From Bacteroidota bacterium (GTDB lineage Bacteria; Bacteroidota; Bacteroidia; UBA4408), in assembly GCA_963169745.1 (NCBI GenBank), contig CAUJCU010000016.1, positions 1 to 64,000 on the forward strand: a stretch of 64,000 bases of DNA. The letters run 5' to 3'. Under the pieces are notes generated by a model. That model did not search any database, was not told where the DNA came from, and worked only from the letters and a program-made list of their open reading frames with translations. Both the position numbers and the translations under genes were made by a program. Below, piece after piece: positions 44,982-53,981 of this stretch (within the stretch, counting starts at the first letter, position 1; each line of letters starts with the position of its first letter).

Positions 44982-46284
44982 GATTATAGTTTTAATATGG
45001 TTTCTGTTACCCGCTATATTACATGCCCAAAGCACAACCAGGCTGGAATACAAGCAAGCAATAGCACTTCTACTGAAAAATAATTTCGATATACAAGTTG
45101 CTAAAAACAATGCAACTATTGCAGATGTTCAAAATAATTGGGGTTCAGCAGGGTTATTACCCAAAATAGATATTATTGCCGGCACAAGTATTGCCAGTAA
45201 TCAAACCCGACAAGAGTTTTCAAGTGGTTTAACTGTAAATAAAAATGGTGTAGGCTCCCAAAACCTTAATGCCGGTGCTTTTTTAAGTTGGACAATTTTT
45301 GATGGTATGAAAATGTTTGCCACCAAAGAGCGTCTAAACCTAATGGAAAAACAAGGCGCATTGAGTTTAAAATTAGAAATAGAGCAACGGCTCGAACAGT
45401 TAACTCTAATTTATTACCAAGCGGTAAGTCAAGAGCAACTTATTGCCGGTATAGAGTCGGCTATGCAGGTTGGTCAGGAACGGATCAAATTATATCAAAT
45501 GAAACTTGATATTGGTGCCGGTTCAAATGTGGAATTGCTTCAAGCACGATTAGACTACAATGCTCAAAAATCAAGTTTACTTTCACAAAAAAACTTATTA
45601 AATGAATATAAAATAAATTTGTTAACCCTTCTCAAAATGGGTCCCGAAACCAATTTTGATGTAGATTCTGTATTTGTTTTTGACACACCAAATTCTTTAG
45701 AAGAAATAAAGCAAAAAATTGAACAAGCAAATCAACAACTCCTGTTTGCTAAACAAAATGTTCAAATTCAATCCCAGGCCCTTAAAGAAATGCAATCATT
45801 TAGCCTGCCACGTGTAGGACTTACTTCTTCCTACAATTTCAGTAAAAACCAAAACACAGCAGGTTTTTCATTGCTCAACGAAAATCTAGGATATAACGTA
45901 GGGCTCAATTTAAGTTGGAATATTTTTAATGGATTTACTACTCGTAATCAAATTAAAATAGGGAAATACCTGTTGCAAAACAGCCAAATAGAAACCGACA
46001 AAATAAAATTCTCTTTTAACAACAATGCCTCCATAGCATATAGTCAGTTACTCAATAATCAAGAAATTTTAGCACTTGAAGAAGAAAACATGAAGCTATC
46101 ACAAGAAGCTTTAAAAATAAGTTTAGAACGCCTTCGGATAGGTTTGGGAAATTATCTCGAAATTAAAGAAAGCCAGAGCACTTTTGAAGCTTCTTTATCT
46201 CGTTTGGTTGCTGCAAGATACAATTTAAAAAAATCGGAAACAGCCTTAAAAAAACTTATGGGCACCTTGGTTCAAACAAATTAA
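44974..46284 (+). CDS. TolC-family outer-membrane efflux protein
   Basis: From the ATG at 44974 the product has 436 residues with a signal peptide (MRKIIVLIWFLLPAILHAQ). The frame is open from 44926, but that start lies deep inside the pump gene and would spoil the signal. Two outer-membrane-efflux repeats (about 25-215 and 235-430) form the helical tunnel, and the C-terminal YNLKKSETALKKLMGT is typical. It completes the MarR-adaptor-pump-channel operon. Confidence 0.92.
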   Translation: MRKIIVLIWFLLPAILHAQSTTRLEYKQAIALLLKNNFDIQVAKNNATIADVQNNWGSAGLLPKIDIIAGTSIASNQTRQEFSSGLTVNKNGVGSQNLNAGAFLSWTIFDGMKMFATKERLNLMEKQGALSLKLEIEQRLEQLTLIYYQAVSQEQLIAGIESAMQVGQERIKLYQMKLDIGAGSNVELLQARLDYNAQKSSLLSQKNLLNEYKINLLTLLKMGPETNFDVDSVFVFDTPNSLEEIKQKIEQANQQLLFAKQNVQIQSQALKEMQSFSLPRVGLTSSYNFSKNQNTAGFSLLNENLGYNVGLNLSWNIFNGFTTRNQIKIGKYLLQNSQIETDKIKFSFNNNASIAYSQLLNNQEILALEEENMKLSQEALKISLERLRIGLGNYLEIKESQSTFEASLSRLVAARYNLKKSETALKKLMGTLVQTN

Positions 46285-46448
46285 AAACAAAACGGCTTAG
46301 GAGGCACATTGTGCCATTGCGATTTGCAGGTTAGCGATGTGGCTGTATGCGTTATGTACTTTTCAGCCATATTGTAAATCTGCTGTAATACACTTTCAAA
46401 TCTTCACGCCTCATTGACAAGCTAAGCACTGAATTGGAATTCCAAATA
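46285..46448. other. Spacer with 13-bp palindrome
   Basis: No gene was seen. GGCACATTGTGCC at 46302-46314 is a palindrome with a single central base. The composition is less AT-rich than that of the neighbours, hinting at foreign DNA next to the IS3 remnant. Confidence 0.4.
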
Positions 46449-46638
46449 AAAAGTGGACAAAAATTTGTTATCATTAAGCTGCATTTGTTAAGTAATTATT
46501 AATTGATTTTTGATGTTCTAATATAGTTAAATTATTTAAATGTTTATTTCTTCGTTTTGTGTTGTAAAATGTTTCTATGTATTCAAAAATTGATAAAGCT
46601 GCCTCTTGTTTGGTTTGGTACTTGAGTTGTGGAGTAAC
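46449..46638 (-). mobile_element. IS3-family transposase tail (remnant)
   Basis: The minus-strand frame 46474-46638 gives VTPQLKYQTKQEAALSIFEY, IETFYNTKRRNKHLNNLTIL and ends with a stop after NNYLTNAA. This is the C-terminal end of an IS3-family OrfB (rve) transposase. AAGTGGACAAAAATTTG just beyond the stop (about 46451) is similar to the IS-end-like repeat and may be this element's own terminus. The catalytic DDE part and orfA are missing. Confidence 0.85.
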
Positions 46639-46662
46639 TACCTTTGGGTGGACACAAAAGTT
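46638..46662. repeat. IS-end-like repeat, copy 2
   Basis: This copy shares 24 of 25 bases with 29288-29312 and contains GGTGGACACAAAAGTT. It lies exactly between the IS3 transposase tail and the truncated DUF3644 gene, at the break point. Confidence 0.6.
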
Positions 46663-46933
46663 TTACATCCGTGTCAGATAAAAACTTGATTGTATTGTCG
46701 CTAAATCCCTTCCGCACACAAGCACCAAAACCAATCGTTTCTTTAGCCCCTTTTTCTTTGATTTTACCGCCTTTGTGAATGATGCTTGCTTTGAGCAACA
46801 TTTCAAATGAATGGTCTATAAAAATCAAAACACCGTGTATTCGTCCGCAATCGTTAGGACGATTAAAAAGCTCAATACTCAATGTTAATGAGTCAATGGC
46901 TTTTTGATACAGGTGTTTTGCTTCCTTTCTCAT
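46663..46933 (-). pseudogene. DUF3644 protein, 5' fragment
   Basis: The N-terminal 90 or so residues (KEAKHLYQKAIDSLTLSIEL, FIDHSFEMLLKASIIHKGGK, KETIGFGACVRKGFSDNTIK) match DUF3644, a family often near restriction and other defence genes. The normal family continues for 150 or more residues, but here the frame runs into the IS-end-like repeat and stops at 46583 with unrelated residues. Its ATG overlaps the stop of the upstream fragment (ATGA). Confidence 0.75.
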
Positions 46934-47325
46934 TTAATATTTACTTCAATTATCTTACTCGTATCAATACCCAAAATGTCCACCACTTTCACCATCACTT
47001 TGTATTTGCCTGCCTTCTTGTATTCGTAGGCAATGCTTGTAAACTCAAGCGTTGGGTTCTTCTTGGTTCGGAAACTCTGCCACTCGTTTTCAAAAAGATA
47101 ATTGCCAGTCCATTGCTCTTCTACTTAGCCTAGTGAAGTATCGCCTGATTCAATTTTGATTTTGATGATTTCCTTTTTGTCTTCGTAGTTGAAGTCAATA
47201 GCCCAATAGTCAATCCAATCGTGCCAATCTTTGGTAAGAATGGTTTTGGTGATGATTCCGTTTTTGTCTTTTTCTACTTTGATAATCTGTCCGTCTTCAA
47301 TTACTACTTTGCTTCCTGCCCTCAT
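46930..47325 (-). pseudogene. C-terminal fragment of larger protein (possible DNA methyltransferase)
   Basis: The frame from 47325 (RAGSKVVIEDGQIIKVEKDK) reads through ILTKDWHDWIDYWAIDF to a TAA at 47125-47127. It then continues in the same frame as VEEQWTGNYLFENEWQSFRT and KYKVMVKVVDILGIDTSKII up to TGA overlapping the DUF3644 ATG. One nonsense codon therefore splits it, and the N-terminus was cut off near the shared AGGACGAG motif. The wording recalls the C-terminus of type III-like DNA methyltransferases encoded with DUF3644. This identity is from memory and uncertain. Confidence 0.55.
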
Positions 47326-47332
47326 TGACTGA

Positions 47333-47353
47333 CTCGTCCTAAAAAAAGTTTAC
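47333..47353 (-). repeat. Shared motif copy B (GTAAAC-T7-AGGACGAG)
   Basis: This is the minus-strand copy of the motif at 16960, with one T fewer. It lies at the break where the probable methyltransferase fragment begins. Confidence 0.55.
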
Positions 47354-47401
47354 CGTTTAATTGATTAATCCTATAATAAGTTTACAATTCATTTTAAGTC
47401 C

Positions 47402-47416
47402 TGTAAATGATTTACA
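47402..47416. promoter_or_regulatory. 15-bp palindrome upstream of fhs
   Basis: TGTAAAT-G-ATTTACA is a perfect palindrome with a single central base, 170 nt before fhs. It resembles operator half-sites but no regulator is nearby. Confidence 0.4.
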
Positions 47417-47510
47417 ATAGTAGAATTTTTTCGATAATAATTCTTCCATAATCTTTCTGTTTTTATTTTTATTTTTGAATGATGAATAGTATGAAAATAG
47501 AAAGCTAAAA

Positions 47511-47528
47511 AAATACAGTCCTGTATTT
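47511..47528. promoter_or_regulatory. 18-bp palindrome upstream of fhs
   Basis: AAATACAG and CTGTATTT flank two bases (TC), 57 nt before the fhs start. It is a likely dimer-binding operator in the fhs promoter region. Confidence 0.45.
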
Positions 47529-47585
47529 GATATCAATCTTTTTACTATCATTGTTGCGTTATCACTAAAAACTAAATACATATTT

Positions 47586-49253
47586 ATGAAAACGGATATT
47601 GAAATAGCACAGGAGTGTCAAATACGCCCTGTATCAGAAATTGCTGTAGAACTTGGAATTTCAAAAGAAAAAACCATTCCGTTTGGGCATTATAAAGCCA
47701 AAATTAATTTTGACTTAATTGATGAACAAAAGGTTGCACAAAACAACCTCATATTAGTTACAGCTATTACCCCAACTAAAGCAGGAATTGGTAAAACAAC
47801 TATGAGTATAGCCTTGGCACAGGGGATGAAAAAAATTGGGAAAAATGCTATAGTAGCCCTGCGCGAACCCTCTTTAGGACCTTGTTTTGGAATGAAAGGA
47901 GGTGCTTGTGGAGGTGGCTATTCACAAGTAGTTCCAATGGAAGATATAAACCTGCATTTTACCGGTGATTTTCACGCTATAACCTCAGCAAACAATATGA
48001 TTTCAGCTTTGCTCGATAATTATCAATACTATAACCGGGGTACCACTAAAGCACTAAAACAAATTACCTGGAAAAGGGTGCTCGATGTTAACGATCGCTC
48101 TTTACGCTTTATTGTTTCGGGTTTAAATGGCTCCTCTAATGGAATTCCTCAAGAAGCAGGATTTGATATTACAGCAGCATCAGAAATTATGGCCATATTT
48201 TGCCTTTCTAAAAATTTAGATGATTTAAGAAAAAGGATTGATCATATTTTACTTGGCTATACTGCAGATAATAAACCCTTTACCGTTTCAGATTTAGGTA
48301 TTGGAGGCGCTATTACAGTATTGTTAAAAGATGCTTTAAACCCCAATATGGTACAAACTTTAGAAGGTGGGGCAGCTTTTGTACATGGTGGTCCTTTTGC
48401 TAATATTGCTCATGGCTGTAACTCGGTAATGGCAACTAAAATGGCTATGACTTATAGTGATTACACAATAACTGAAGCAGGATTTGCTGCCGATTTGGGG
48501 GCAGAAAAGTTTCTAAATATCAAATGCCGAACAGTTGGCATTGCTCCTAAAGCATCGGTTTTGGTTGCAACCTCTCAAGCTTTAAAAATGCATGGAGGCG
48601 TAGCTCTTGAAGACATAAGCAAACCGAACCTGACAGGCTTGAAAAATGGTTTAAAAAATCTCGAAAGACATTTAGAAAACCTTCAGAATTTTGGACAAAG
48701 CGTCATTGTTGCTTTTAACAAGTATCATTTTGATACCGATGAGGAAATGAAATATTTGGAACAATGGTGCTATGAGAAAGGAGCAGAATTTGCCTTAAAC
48801 AATGGTTTTGTACAAGGTGGAGAAGGAGCAGTTGCATTAGCCAAAAAAGTAGTTGAAGTAATAGAGAAAAAAACATCAAAGCCTATTCAACACACTTATG
48901 AACTGAGCGACAGTATTCCTGAAAAACTTAGGAAAATTGTAACCAAAATATATCGTGGTCGCGATATTCATTTATCTAAAAACGCACTAGCCTCTTTAAA
49001 AAAAATAGAAGCCTTGGAGTTAACACATTTCCCCGTATGTATAGCCAAAACACAATACTCTTTCAGCGATGATGCTTCGCAACTTGGTGTAGCCAGTGAT
49101 TTTATTTTAACTATTGAGAATTTAATTATTAACCGAGGTGCTGGTTTTATTGTTGCCGTTGCAGGAGAAATTATGCGTATGCCGGGTTTACCTAAAGTAC
49201 CTCAAGCGCTCAGCATTGATATTGTAAACGGAAAAGTAACCGGATTAGCTTAA
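47586..49253 (+). CDS. fhs: Formate-tetrahydrofolate ligase
   Basis: The enzyme joins formate to tetrahydrofolate with ATP to give 10-formyl-THF for purines and initiator tRNA formylation. The 555-residue length is standard. The ATP site [19 protein letters not shown] (usually T-P-x-x-x-G-E-G-K-T) has Ile for Glu in the loop. [20 protein letters not shown] and [13 protein letters not shown] are family motifs. Two palindromes precede the gene. It supplies fmt (13881). Confidence 0.95.
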   Translation: MKTDIEIAQECQIRPVSEIAVELGISKEKTIPFGHYKAKINFDLIDEQKVAQNNLILVTAITPTKAGIGKTTMSIALAQGMKKIGKNAIVALREPSLGPCFGMKGGACGGGYSQVVPMEDINLHFTGDFHAITSANNMISALLDNYQYYNRGTTKALKQITWKRVLDVNDRSLRFIVSGLNGSSNGIPQEAGFDITAASEIMAIFCLSKNLDDLRKRIDHILLGYTADNKPFTVSDLGIGGAITVLLKDALNPNMVQTLEGGAAFVHGGPFANIAHGCNSVMATKMAMTYSDYTITEAGFAADLGAEKFLNIKCRTVGIAPKASVLVATSQALKMHGGVALEDISKPNLTGLKNGLKNLERHLENLQNFGQSVIVAFNKYHFDTDEEMKYLEQWCYEKGAEFALNNGFVQGGEGAVALAKKVVEVIEKKTSKPIQHTYELSDSIPEKLRKIVTKIYRGRDIHLSKNALASLKKIEALELTHFPVCIAKTQYSFSDDASQLGVASDFILTIENLIINRGAGFIVAVAGEIMRMPGLPKVPQALSIDIVNGKVTGLA

Positions 49254-49315
49254 CTTTTATTTTGATATTATGGCATAATTGTTGCGTTTACTCCAGTAAT
49301 CAATAAAATAAAAAA

Positions 49316-49735
49316 ATGAAAAAGTTAATCTTTTTTTCAGCAGCTTTAATGCTAAGCGCACTTACTTTTGCGCAAACTTCCAAAAGTGCTTCACAAAGCA
49401 CACAGCCTGCAACTAAAACCCACGTGGTTCCGGTTAAAATGGCTGCTCAGCCCGCCCCTACTGCAACTCCTAAAAAGGAAACTGCAGCAGCTGCTCCTCA
49501 CCAGCAAAGTTCGGCAACTAAAAATGAAACAACTGCCGCTAAACCCCATGAGCAGAACTCTGCTACTAAAAACAGTACAACAGCTACTAAAGCCCCTGCA
49601 ACTAGTGTAAGTAAAAATGTAGTTACAAAGAAAGATGGAACGCCCGACAAAAGGTACAAAGCCAATCAAACCTTAAAAAAGGATGGTACACCCGACTTGA
49701 GATATAAAGAAAACAAAACTGAAGGCACAAAATAA
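49316..49735 (+). CDS. Exported low-complexity protein with KKDGTPD repeats
   Basis: The 139-residue protein has a signal peptide (MKKLIFFSAALMLSALTFAQ) and a long Ala/Thr/Lys-rich, disordered middle (about 22-105). Within the middle, SATKNETTAAKPHEQN and similar units repeat. At the C-terminus KKDGTPDKRYKAN and KKDGTPDLRYKEN are two near-identical copies. The motif occurs in small Bacteroidota secreted proteins, but its function is unknown to me. It follows fhs by 62 nt and ends before a terminator. Confidence 0.7.
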   Translation: MKKLIFFSAALMLSALTFAQTSKSASQSTQPATKTHVVPVKMAAQPAPTATPKKETAAAAPHQQSSATKNETTAAKPHEQNSATKNSTTATKAPATSVSKNVVTKKDGTPDKRYKANQTLKKDGTPDLRYKENKTEGTK

Positions 49736-49755
49736 GCTGCACTTCAAAGTACCAG

Positions 49756-49790
49756 AGAGGCTGTTTTTTTAAAAAAAACAGCCTCTTCTA
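49756..49790 (+). terminator. Terminator after repeat protein gene
   Basis: AGAGGCTG-T7 and A8-CAGCCTCT form a long, nearly loopless hairpin ending in T-rich sequence. Confidence 0.75.
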
Positions 49791-49940
49791 TTTTTAGGCT
49801 ATCACATTGGTAGTTTTTCATTAATTTGATAAGAAAATACTAAATAAGAACAACCTTGATAAAAAAAGATAAACCCTTTATTTTTGGTCTTAATTTACAA
49901 TTTTCCATCTTTTAAAAGTTTTATTATTGGCATTTTAGTT

Positions 49941-49948
49941 TACTTTTG
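49941..49948 (+). promoter_or_regulatory. -7 element of E2 gene
   Basis: TACTTTTG matches TAnnTTTG and lies 19 nt before the ATG at 49967. It overlaps the alternative start at 49946. Confidence 0.5.
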
Positions 49949-49966
49949 TGCCGTAATTTTAATATT

Positions 49967-51304
49967 ATGGCACAATACGATATGATTATGCCCAAAATGG
50001 GCGAAAGCGTAGCCGAAGCTACAATTACCAAATGGTTAAAAAATGAAGGCGATAGTATAGCTCCTGACGAATCCGTTTTGGAAATTGCTACAGACAAAGT
50101 TGACTCTGAAGTACCAGCACAAAAAGGAGGAATTTTAGTTAAAAAACTTTTTAATGAAGGTGATGTTGTGCAAGTGGGTACAGTAATTGCTGTAATAGCC
50201 GACAGCGCTCAGGATAGTATTGCTGCTCCTACTCAAATAAAAAGCCCTGAAAGTTCTGGATCTGCCCCTGAAATAAAACAACCAAGTGCAAGTCAAAACA
50301 TAGCTCCAATCCCGGTAAGTGCAAGCGACAGGTTTTATTCCCCACTTGTTAAGAATATTGCCAAAGAAGAACAAATTTCAAACAATGAACTTGATACAAT
50401 TCCGGGAACAGGAAAGGACGGTCGTTTAACCAAAGATGATATTTTAAGCTACGTTGCTAATAAGAAGAAAAACGGAGGCGCTGCCCAAACTTTAGCTTCT
50501 GAAGCTGCCCCTAAAGCTGCACCACAAGCAGTTTCATCTACACCACCTGCACCTGTTGCAAACGCAACGGCTAAATCAAATGTGAGCATAAATGCCGGAG
50601 ATGAAATCTTAGAAATGGATCGAATGCGCAAGCTGATAGCCGATCACATGGTAAGAAGCAAACACACATCGCCCCATGTTACTTCTTTTGTTGAAGCTGA
50701 TGTAACTAACATTGTGATGTGGCGTGATAAAAACAAAGCCGCCTTTGAAAAAAGAGAACACGAAAAGATAACTTTTACACCCCTATTTATAGAAGCTGTG
50801 GCTCGTGCTATCAAAGATTTCCCTATGATTAACGTAGCCGTTGATGGAAATAACATCATCAAAAGAAAAGATATAAACATCGGTATGGCTACAGCTTTAC
50901 CTAGTGGAAATTTGATTGTACCAGTAATTAAAAATGCTGATCAGAAAAATCTACTAGGCCTCACAAAATCTGTTAATGACTTAGCTTTTAGAGCACGTCA
51001 GAACAAACTAAACCCTGATGAAATTGCAGGGGGCACTTTTACTCTTACAAATGTAGGTTCCTTTGGCAATGTGATGGGAACACCAATTATTAATCAGCCC
51101 CAAGTTGCTATTTTAGCTGTTGGAACCATAAAAAAGAAGCCTGTTGTTATTGAAACCCCACATGGAGACACCATTGGAATTAGACAAATGATGTTTTTAT
51201 CTTTAAGTTACGATCATCGGGTTGTTGATGGTTCTCTTGGTGGCAGTTTTGTGAGAAGAGTAGCCGATTATCTTGAAAATTTCGACTTTAACCGAACAAT
51301 ATAA
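49967..51304 (+). CDS. 2-Oxoacid dehydrogenase E2 (dihydrolipoamide acyltransferase)
   Basis: E2 is the core of a 2-oxoacid dehydrogenase complex and moves acyl groups from lipoamide to CoA. From 49967 the product has 445 residues. The lipoyl domain (1-80) has the lipoylated Lys in EIATDKVDSEV. The E1/E3-binding domain lies near residue 125 (YSPLVKNIAKEEQISNNELD). The catalytic domain (about 215-445) carries the active His in SYDHRVVDGSLGG. It is most like branched-chain E2, although pyruvate or 2-oxoglutarate types cannot be excluded. Its E1 and E3 genes are not adjacent. Confidence 0.88.
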   Translation: MAQYDMIMPKMGESVAEATITKWLKNEGDSIAPDESVLEIATDKVDSEVPAQKGGILVKKLFNEGDVVQVGTVIAVIADSAQDSIAAPTQIKSPESSGSAPEIKQPSASQNIAPIPVSASDRFYSPLVKNIAKEEQISNNELDTIPGTGKDGRLTKDDILSYVANKKKNGGAAQTLASEAAPKAAPQAVSSTPPAPVANATAKSNVSINAGDEILEMDRMRKLIADHMVRSKHTSPHVTSFVEADVTNIVMWRDKNKAAFEKREHEKITFTPLFIEAVARAIKDFPMINVAVDGNNIIKRKDINIGMATALPSGNLIVPVIKNADQKNLLGLTKSVNDLAFRARQNKLNPDEIAGGTFTLTNVGSFGNVMGTPIINQPQVAILAVGTIKKKPVVIETPHGDTIGIRQMMFLSLSYDHRVVDGSLGGSFVRRVADYLENFDFNRTI

Positions 51305-51379
51305 TAGTTATTTACATTAATGTTTAAAAATAAATATAGGGATTTAAACGATTTCTTTTTTTAATTTAACGATAAAATG

Positions 51380-51388
51380 TACTTTTGC
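51380..51388 (+). promoter_or_regulatory. -7 element of OmpA/PD40 gene
   Basis: TACTTTTGC lies 50 nt upstream of the gene at 51439 and matches TAnnTTTG. Confidence 0.5.
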
Positions 51389-51438
51389 ACCATTATATTT
51401 TTAAAAAATACAAATAAACAACCAATCTATAAGTAACG

Positions 51439-53619
51439 ATGAAAAACCTAAAACTTTTTACCTTAATGCTTTTGCTTAGCACTACGGCTGTTTTTGCACA
51501 AAGTCCTGACTTTGTAAAGAAATTTAGTGATGCTGAATACCATTTGCAATACAAAAATTACAATGAAGCACTGCCACTTTATGTAGAATTAGCTAACGCT
51601 GACCCCAACAATGCAAACGTTGGCTACAAGGCGGGATTTTGCTATTTAATGATTTCAGGAGACAAGTCAAGAGCAATTCCATTTCTTGAAAGAGCAAGCG
51701 CTTCAACTTCAAGCAACTATCAAGAGTTTTCGTCAAGTGAGAAAAAAGCTCCATTAATTGCAATTTTTGATTTAGCTAATGCGTACCAAATTAATATGCA
51801 ATTTGATAAAGCCGAAGAGCAGTTTAACAAATACAAAAGTGCCATAGGAACAAAAAATAAAAACTTACTTTTAGAGATTGATCGTCACATTGCTATGTGC
51901 CAGTTTGCTGCTGCCGCTGTAAAAAAGCCGGTAAATGTTACAATCAAAAACTTAGGGGCTAATATTAATACTAAATATGCTGAGTATGAGGCCTTTTTAA
52001 CTCCAGATGAATCATCTCTAATTTATAACACTAAAAGAGAAGGCTTTGGAAATTACCAAGATATTGATGGCTCATACTTTGAAAGTGCTGTAATTTCAAA
52101 TGAAGTTAATGGTGAATGGGGAGTACCTTCTCTTATAAGTGCCAACATTAATGATGATGAAAACGATGCTGTTGTTGGAATTTCTGCTGATGGTTCAAAG
52201 TTATTGGTTTGGAAAAATCAAAAATCAAATGGAAGTATTTTTATTTCAGAAGCTAAAGGAGAATCATGGAATACCCCAGTTGAGTTGGGAGCCAATATCA
52301 ATTCAAAAGCAATGGAAAGAGGTGCTTGCTTGACACCCGATGGTAACACTATGTTCTTTGTTAGCGACCGTAAAGGAGGCTTAGGTGGTAGCGATATCTA
52401 TCGTTCAGAAAAAGGAGCTGACGGGGTATGGGGACCAGCAGTTAATTTAGGAAACACAATCAATACGCCTTTTGATGAAATTAATCCGGTGCTTACCATA
52501 GATGGAAAAACATTATATTTTGCTTCAAATGGTCATGAAACTATGGGAGGATTTGATATTGTATCAGCTAGTTATAATGAAGGCGACAAATCATTTGGTA
52601 CAGTTACCAACTTGGGCTATCCTATTAACACTCCTGATGATGAAACTTCGTTTTTCCCTACCTTAAATGGTAAATATGCTTATTATTCAGCCACACGCAA
52701 AGAAGGTTTTGGTGACTTAGATTTATATTTAATTACATTTAACGATAAACCTATGGCACCTGTTACTGTGTTTACAGGTAAGGTAATTAACAATATTGAT
52801 GCTGAATCTACAATATTTCCTCCTATTGTAGCTACTGTAACTCAGGTTGGTGGTAGCGGTACGTCAAAAACTTATAATGGAAACTACAACACAGGTAAGG
52901 TTAAATTTGCCTTACAACCAGGCGCAAAATACACAGTTAAAGTAGAAGTTGATGGTGTAGAGAAATTTAAAGAAGATTTTGATTTAACTTCTGCTTTAAA
53001 GTATGAAGAAGTGAATCGTGATATTTACATGAAAGCTATTGGTGAGACTCCGGAGCAAAAACTTGCACGTGAAGAGGCTGAGAAAGCTGCTGCTCTTGCT
53101 GCTGCCGATGCTAAAGCCAAAGCTGAAGCTGAGGCTGCAAAAATAGCTGCCGAAGAAAAAGCTAAAGAAGAGGCTTGGAAAAAAGATCCTAAAAATAAAG
53201 GAAAAGAAATGCCTACCAAAAAAGATCCTAACACGTTACCAGAAGCCCCTGCCGAGTTTAGAACTTACTTTAAATACAATAAAACTGCCGTTGATGGTAC
53301 AAATAAAGACTTTATGCAATTTATGAAGCAACTAACTGCAATGGTTAAAGCAGGTCAGTCTGTTACTGTTGTAATTGAGGCAAGTGCATCAAAAGTACCT
53401 ACTACTAAATATGGAACAAATAATGCTTTAGCAGCTAAGCGTGGAAATGATGCTATTGCAAAAATTAAGAGTATGCTTACTCAAAGAGGTGCTGATGCAT
53501 CTAAAGTAACATTTGCTCCTGTAAATGCTCTAGTTGGCGGTCCAGAGTATAACAAGGACTTTAACGAAAGAAGAAGTGAGTACGAAAAGCATCAATATGT
53601 TGATATTTCTGTAAAATAA
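51439..53619 (+). CDS. Outer-membrane OmpA-family protein with TPR and PD40 repeats
   Basis: The 726-residue protein has a signal peptide (residues 1-20), a TPR-like region (about 25-150), and WD40-like PD40 repeats (about 165-430; SLISANINDDENDAVVGIS and LTPDGNTMFFVSDRKGGLGG style). A carboxypeptidase-like domain (about 440-530) and an Ala/Lys/Glu-rich coiled coil (about 540-590) follow. A C-terminal OmpA-like part (about 605-726) ends NERRSEYEKHQYVDISVK. The layout is like PorE-type proteins that connect the T9SS or outer membrane to peptidoglycan, but PorE identity is not certain. Confidence 0.82.
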   Translation: MKNLKLFTLMLLLSTTAVFAQSPDFVKKFSDAEYHLQYKNYNEALPLYVELANADPNNANVGYKAGFCYLMISGDKSRAIPFLERASASTSSNYQEFSSSEKKAPLIAIFDLANAYQINMQFDKAEEQFNKYKSAIGTKNKNLLLEIDRHIAMCQFAAAAVKKPVNVTIKNLGANINTKYAEYEAFLTPDESSLIYNTKREGFGNYQDIDGSYFESAVISNEVNGEWGVPSLISANINDDENDAVVGISADGSKLLVWKNQKSNGSIFISEAKGESWNTPVELGANINSKAMERGACLTPDGNTMFFVSDRKGGLGGSDIYRSEKGADGVWGPAVNLGNTINTPFDEINPVLTIDGKTLYFASNGHETMGGFDIVSASYNEGDKSFGTVTNLGYPINTPDDETSFFPTLNGKYAYYSATRKEGFGDLDLYLITFNDKPMAPVTVFTGKVINNIDAESTIFPPIVATVTQVGGSGTSKTYNGNYNTGKVKFALQPGAKYTVKVEVDGVEKFKEDFDLTSALKYEEVNRDIYMKAIGETPEQKLAREEAEKAAALAAADAKAKAEAEAAKIAAEEKAKEEAWKKDPKNKGKEMPTKKDPNTLPEAPAEFRTYFKYNKTAVDGTNKDFMQFMKQLTAMVKAGQSVTVVIEASASKVPTTKYGTNNALAAKRGNDAIAKIKSMLTQRGADASKVTFAPVNALVGGPEYNKDFNERRSEYEKHQYVDISVK

Positions 53620-53981
53620 ATTCATTCGCTTTTCATAAAAAAGGCTGCTCAAAATTGAGCAGCCTTTTTTATTTGATATACCATATATCTATAGTTCACA
53701 TGATTTATTCTAAAGCTTTCTATAGTTCCTTGTTTTTGCTCTATTTTTATTTTACAAACTTTGTTGTGTATTTATAGAGTATGAAGGCGGGTTGTATATA
53801 ATTACATCATAATGTGTTTTTTAAATTACCTACATTAAGCTATAATTGAAACTTTATCTCCGAAACCAAAAACAATACTATTGAAACAAAAAGTATAGAG
53901 TTTCTATCTCTAAAAAGCTAAAAGTAATACACCTAGAATAACAAGTGTACAGTTATTCCAAAGGCATTATATCTAAATTAC
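53620..53981. other. Convergent intergenic region with terminator
   Basis: These 362 bases hold only the terminator at 53637. The remaining AT-rich sequence shows no gene or RNA. Confidence 0.5.
53637..53670. terminator. Bidirectional terminator
   Basis: GGCTGCTCAA and TTGAGCAGCC form a perfect stem with a 2-nt loop, flanked by A and T runs. Confidence 0.88.

Noticed and set aside
47357-47581. 74-residue reading frame on the minus strand
   Set aside because: It is AT-rich, without a recognisable domain, and covers the fhs promoter region with its palindromes. It is more likely chance.
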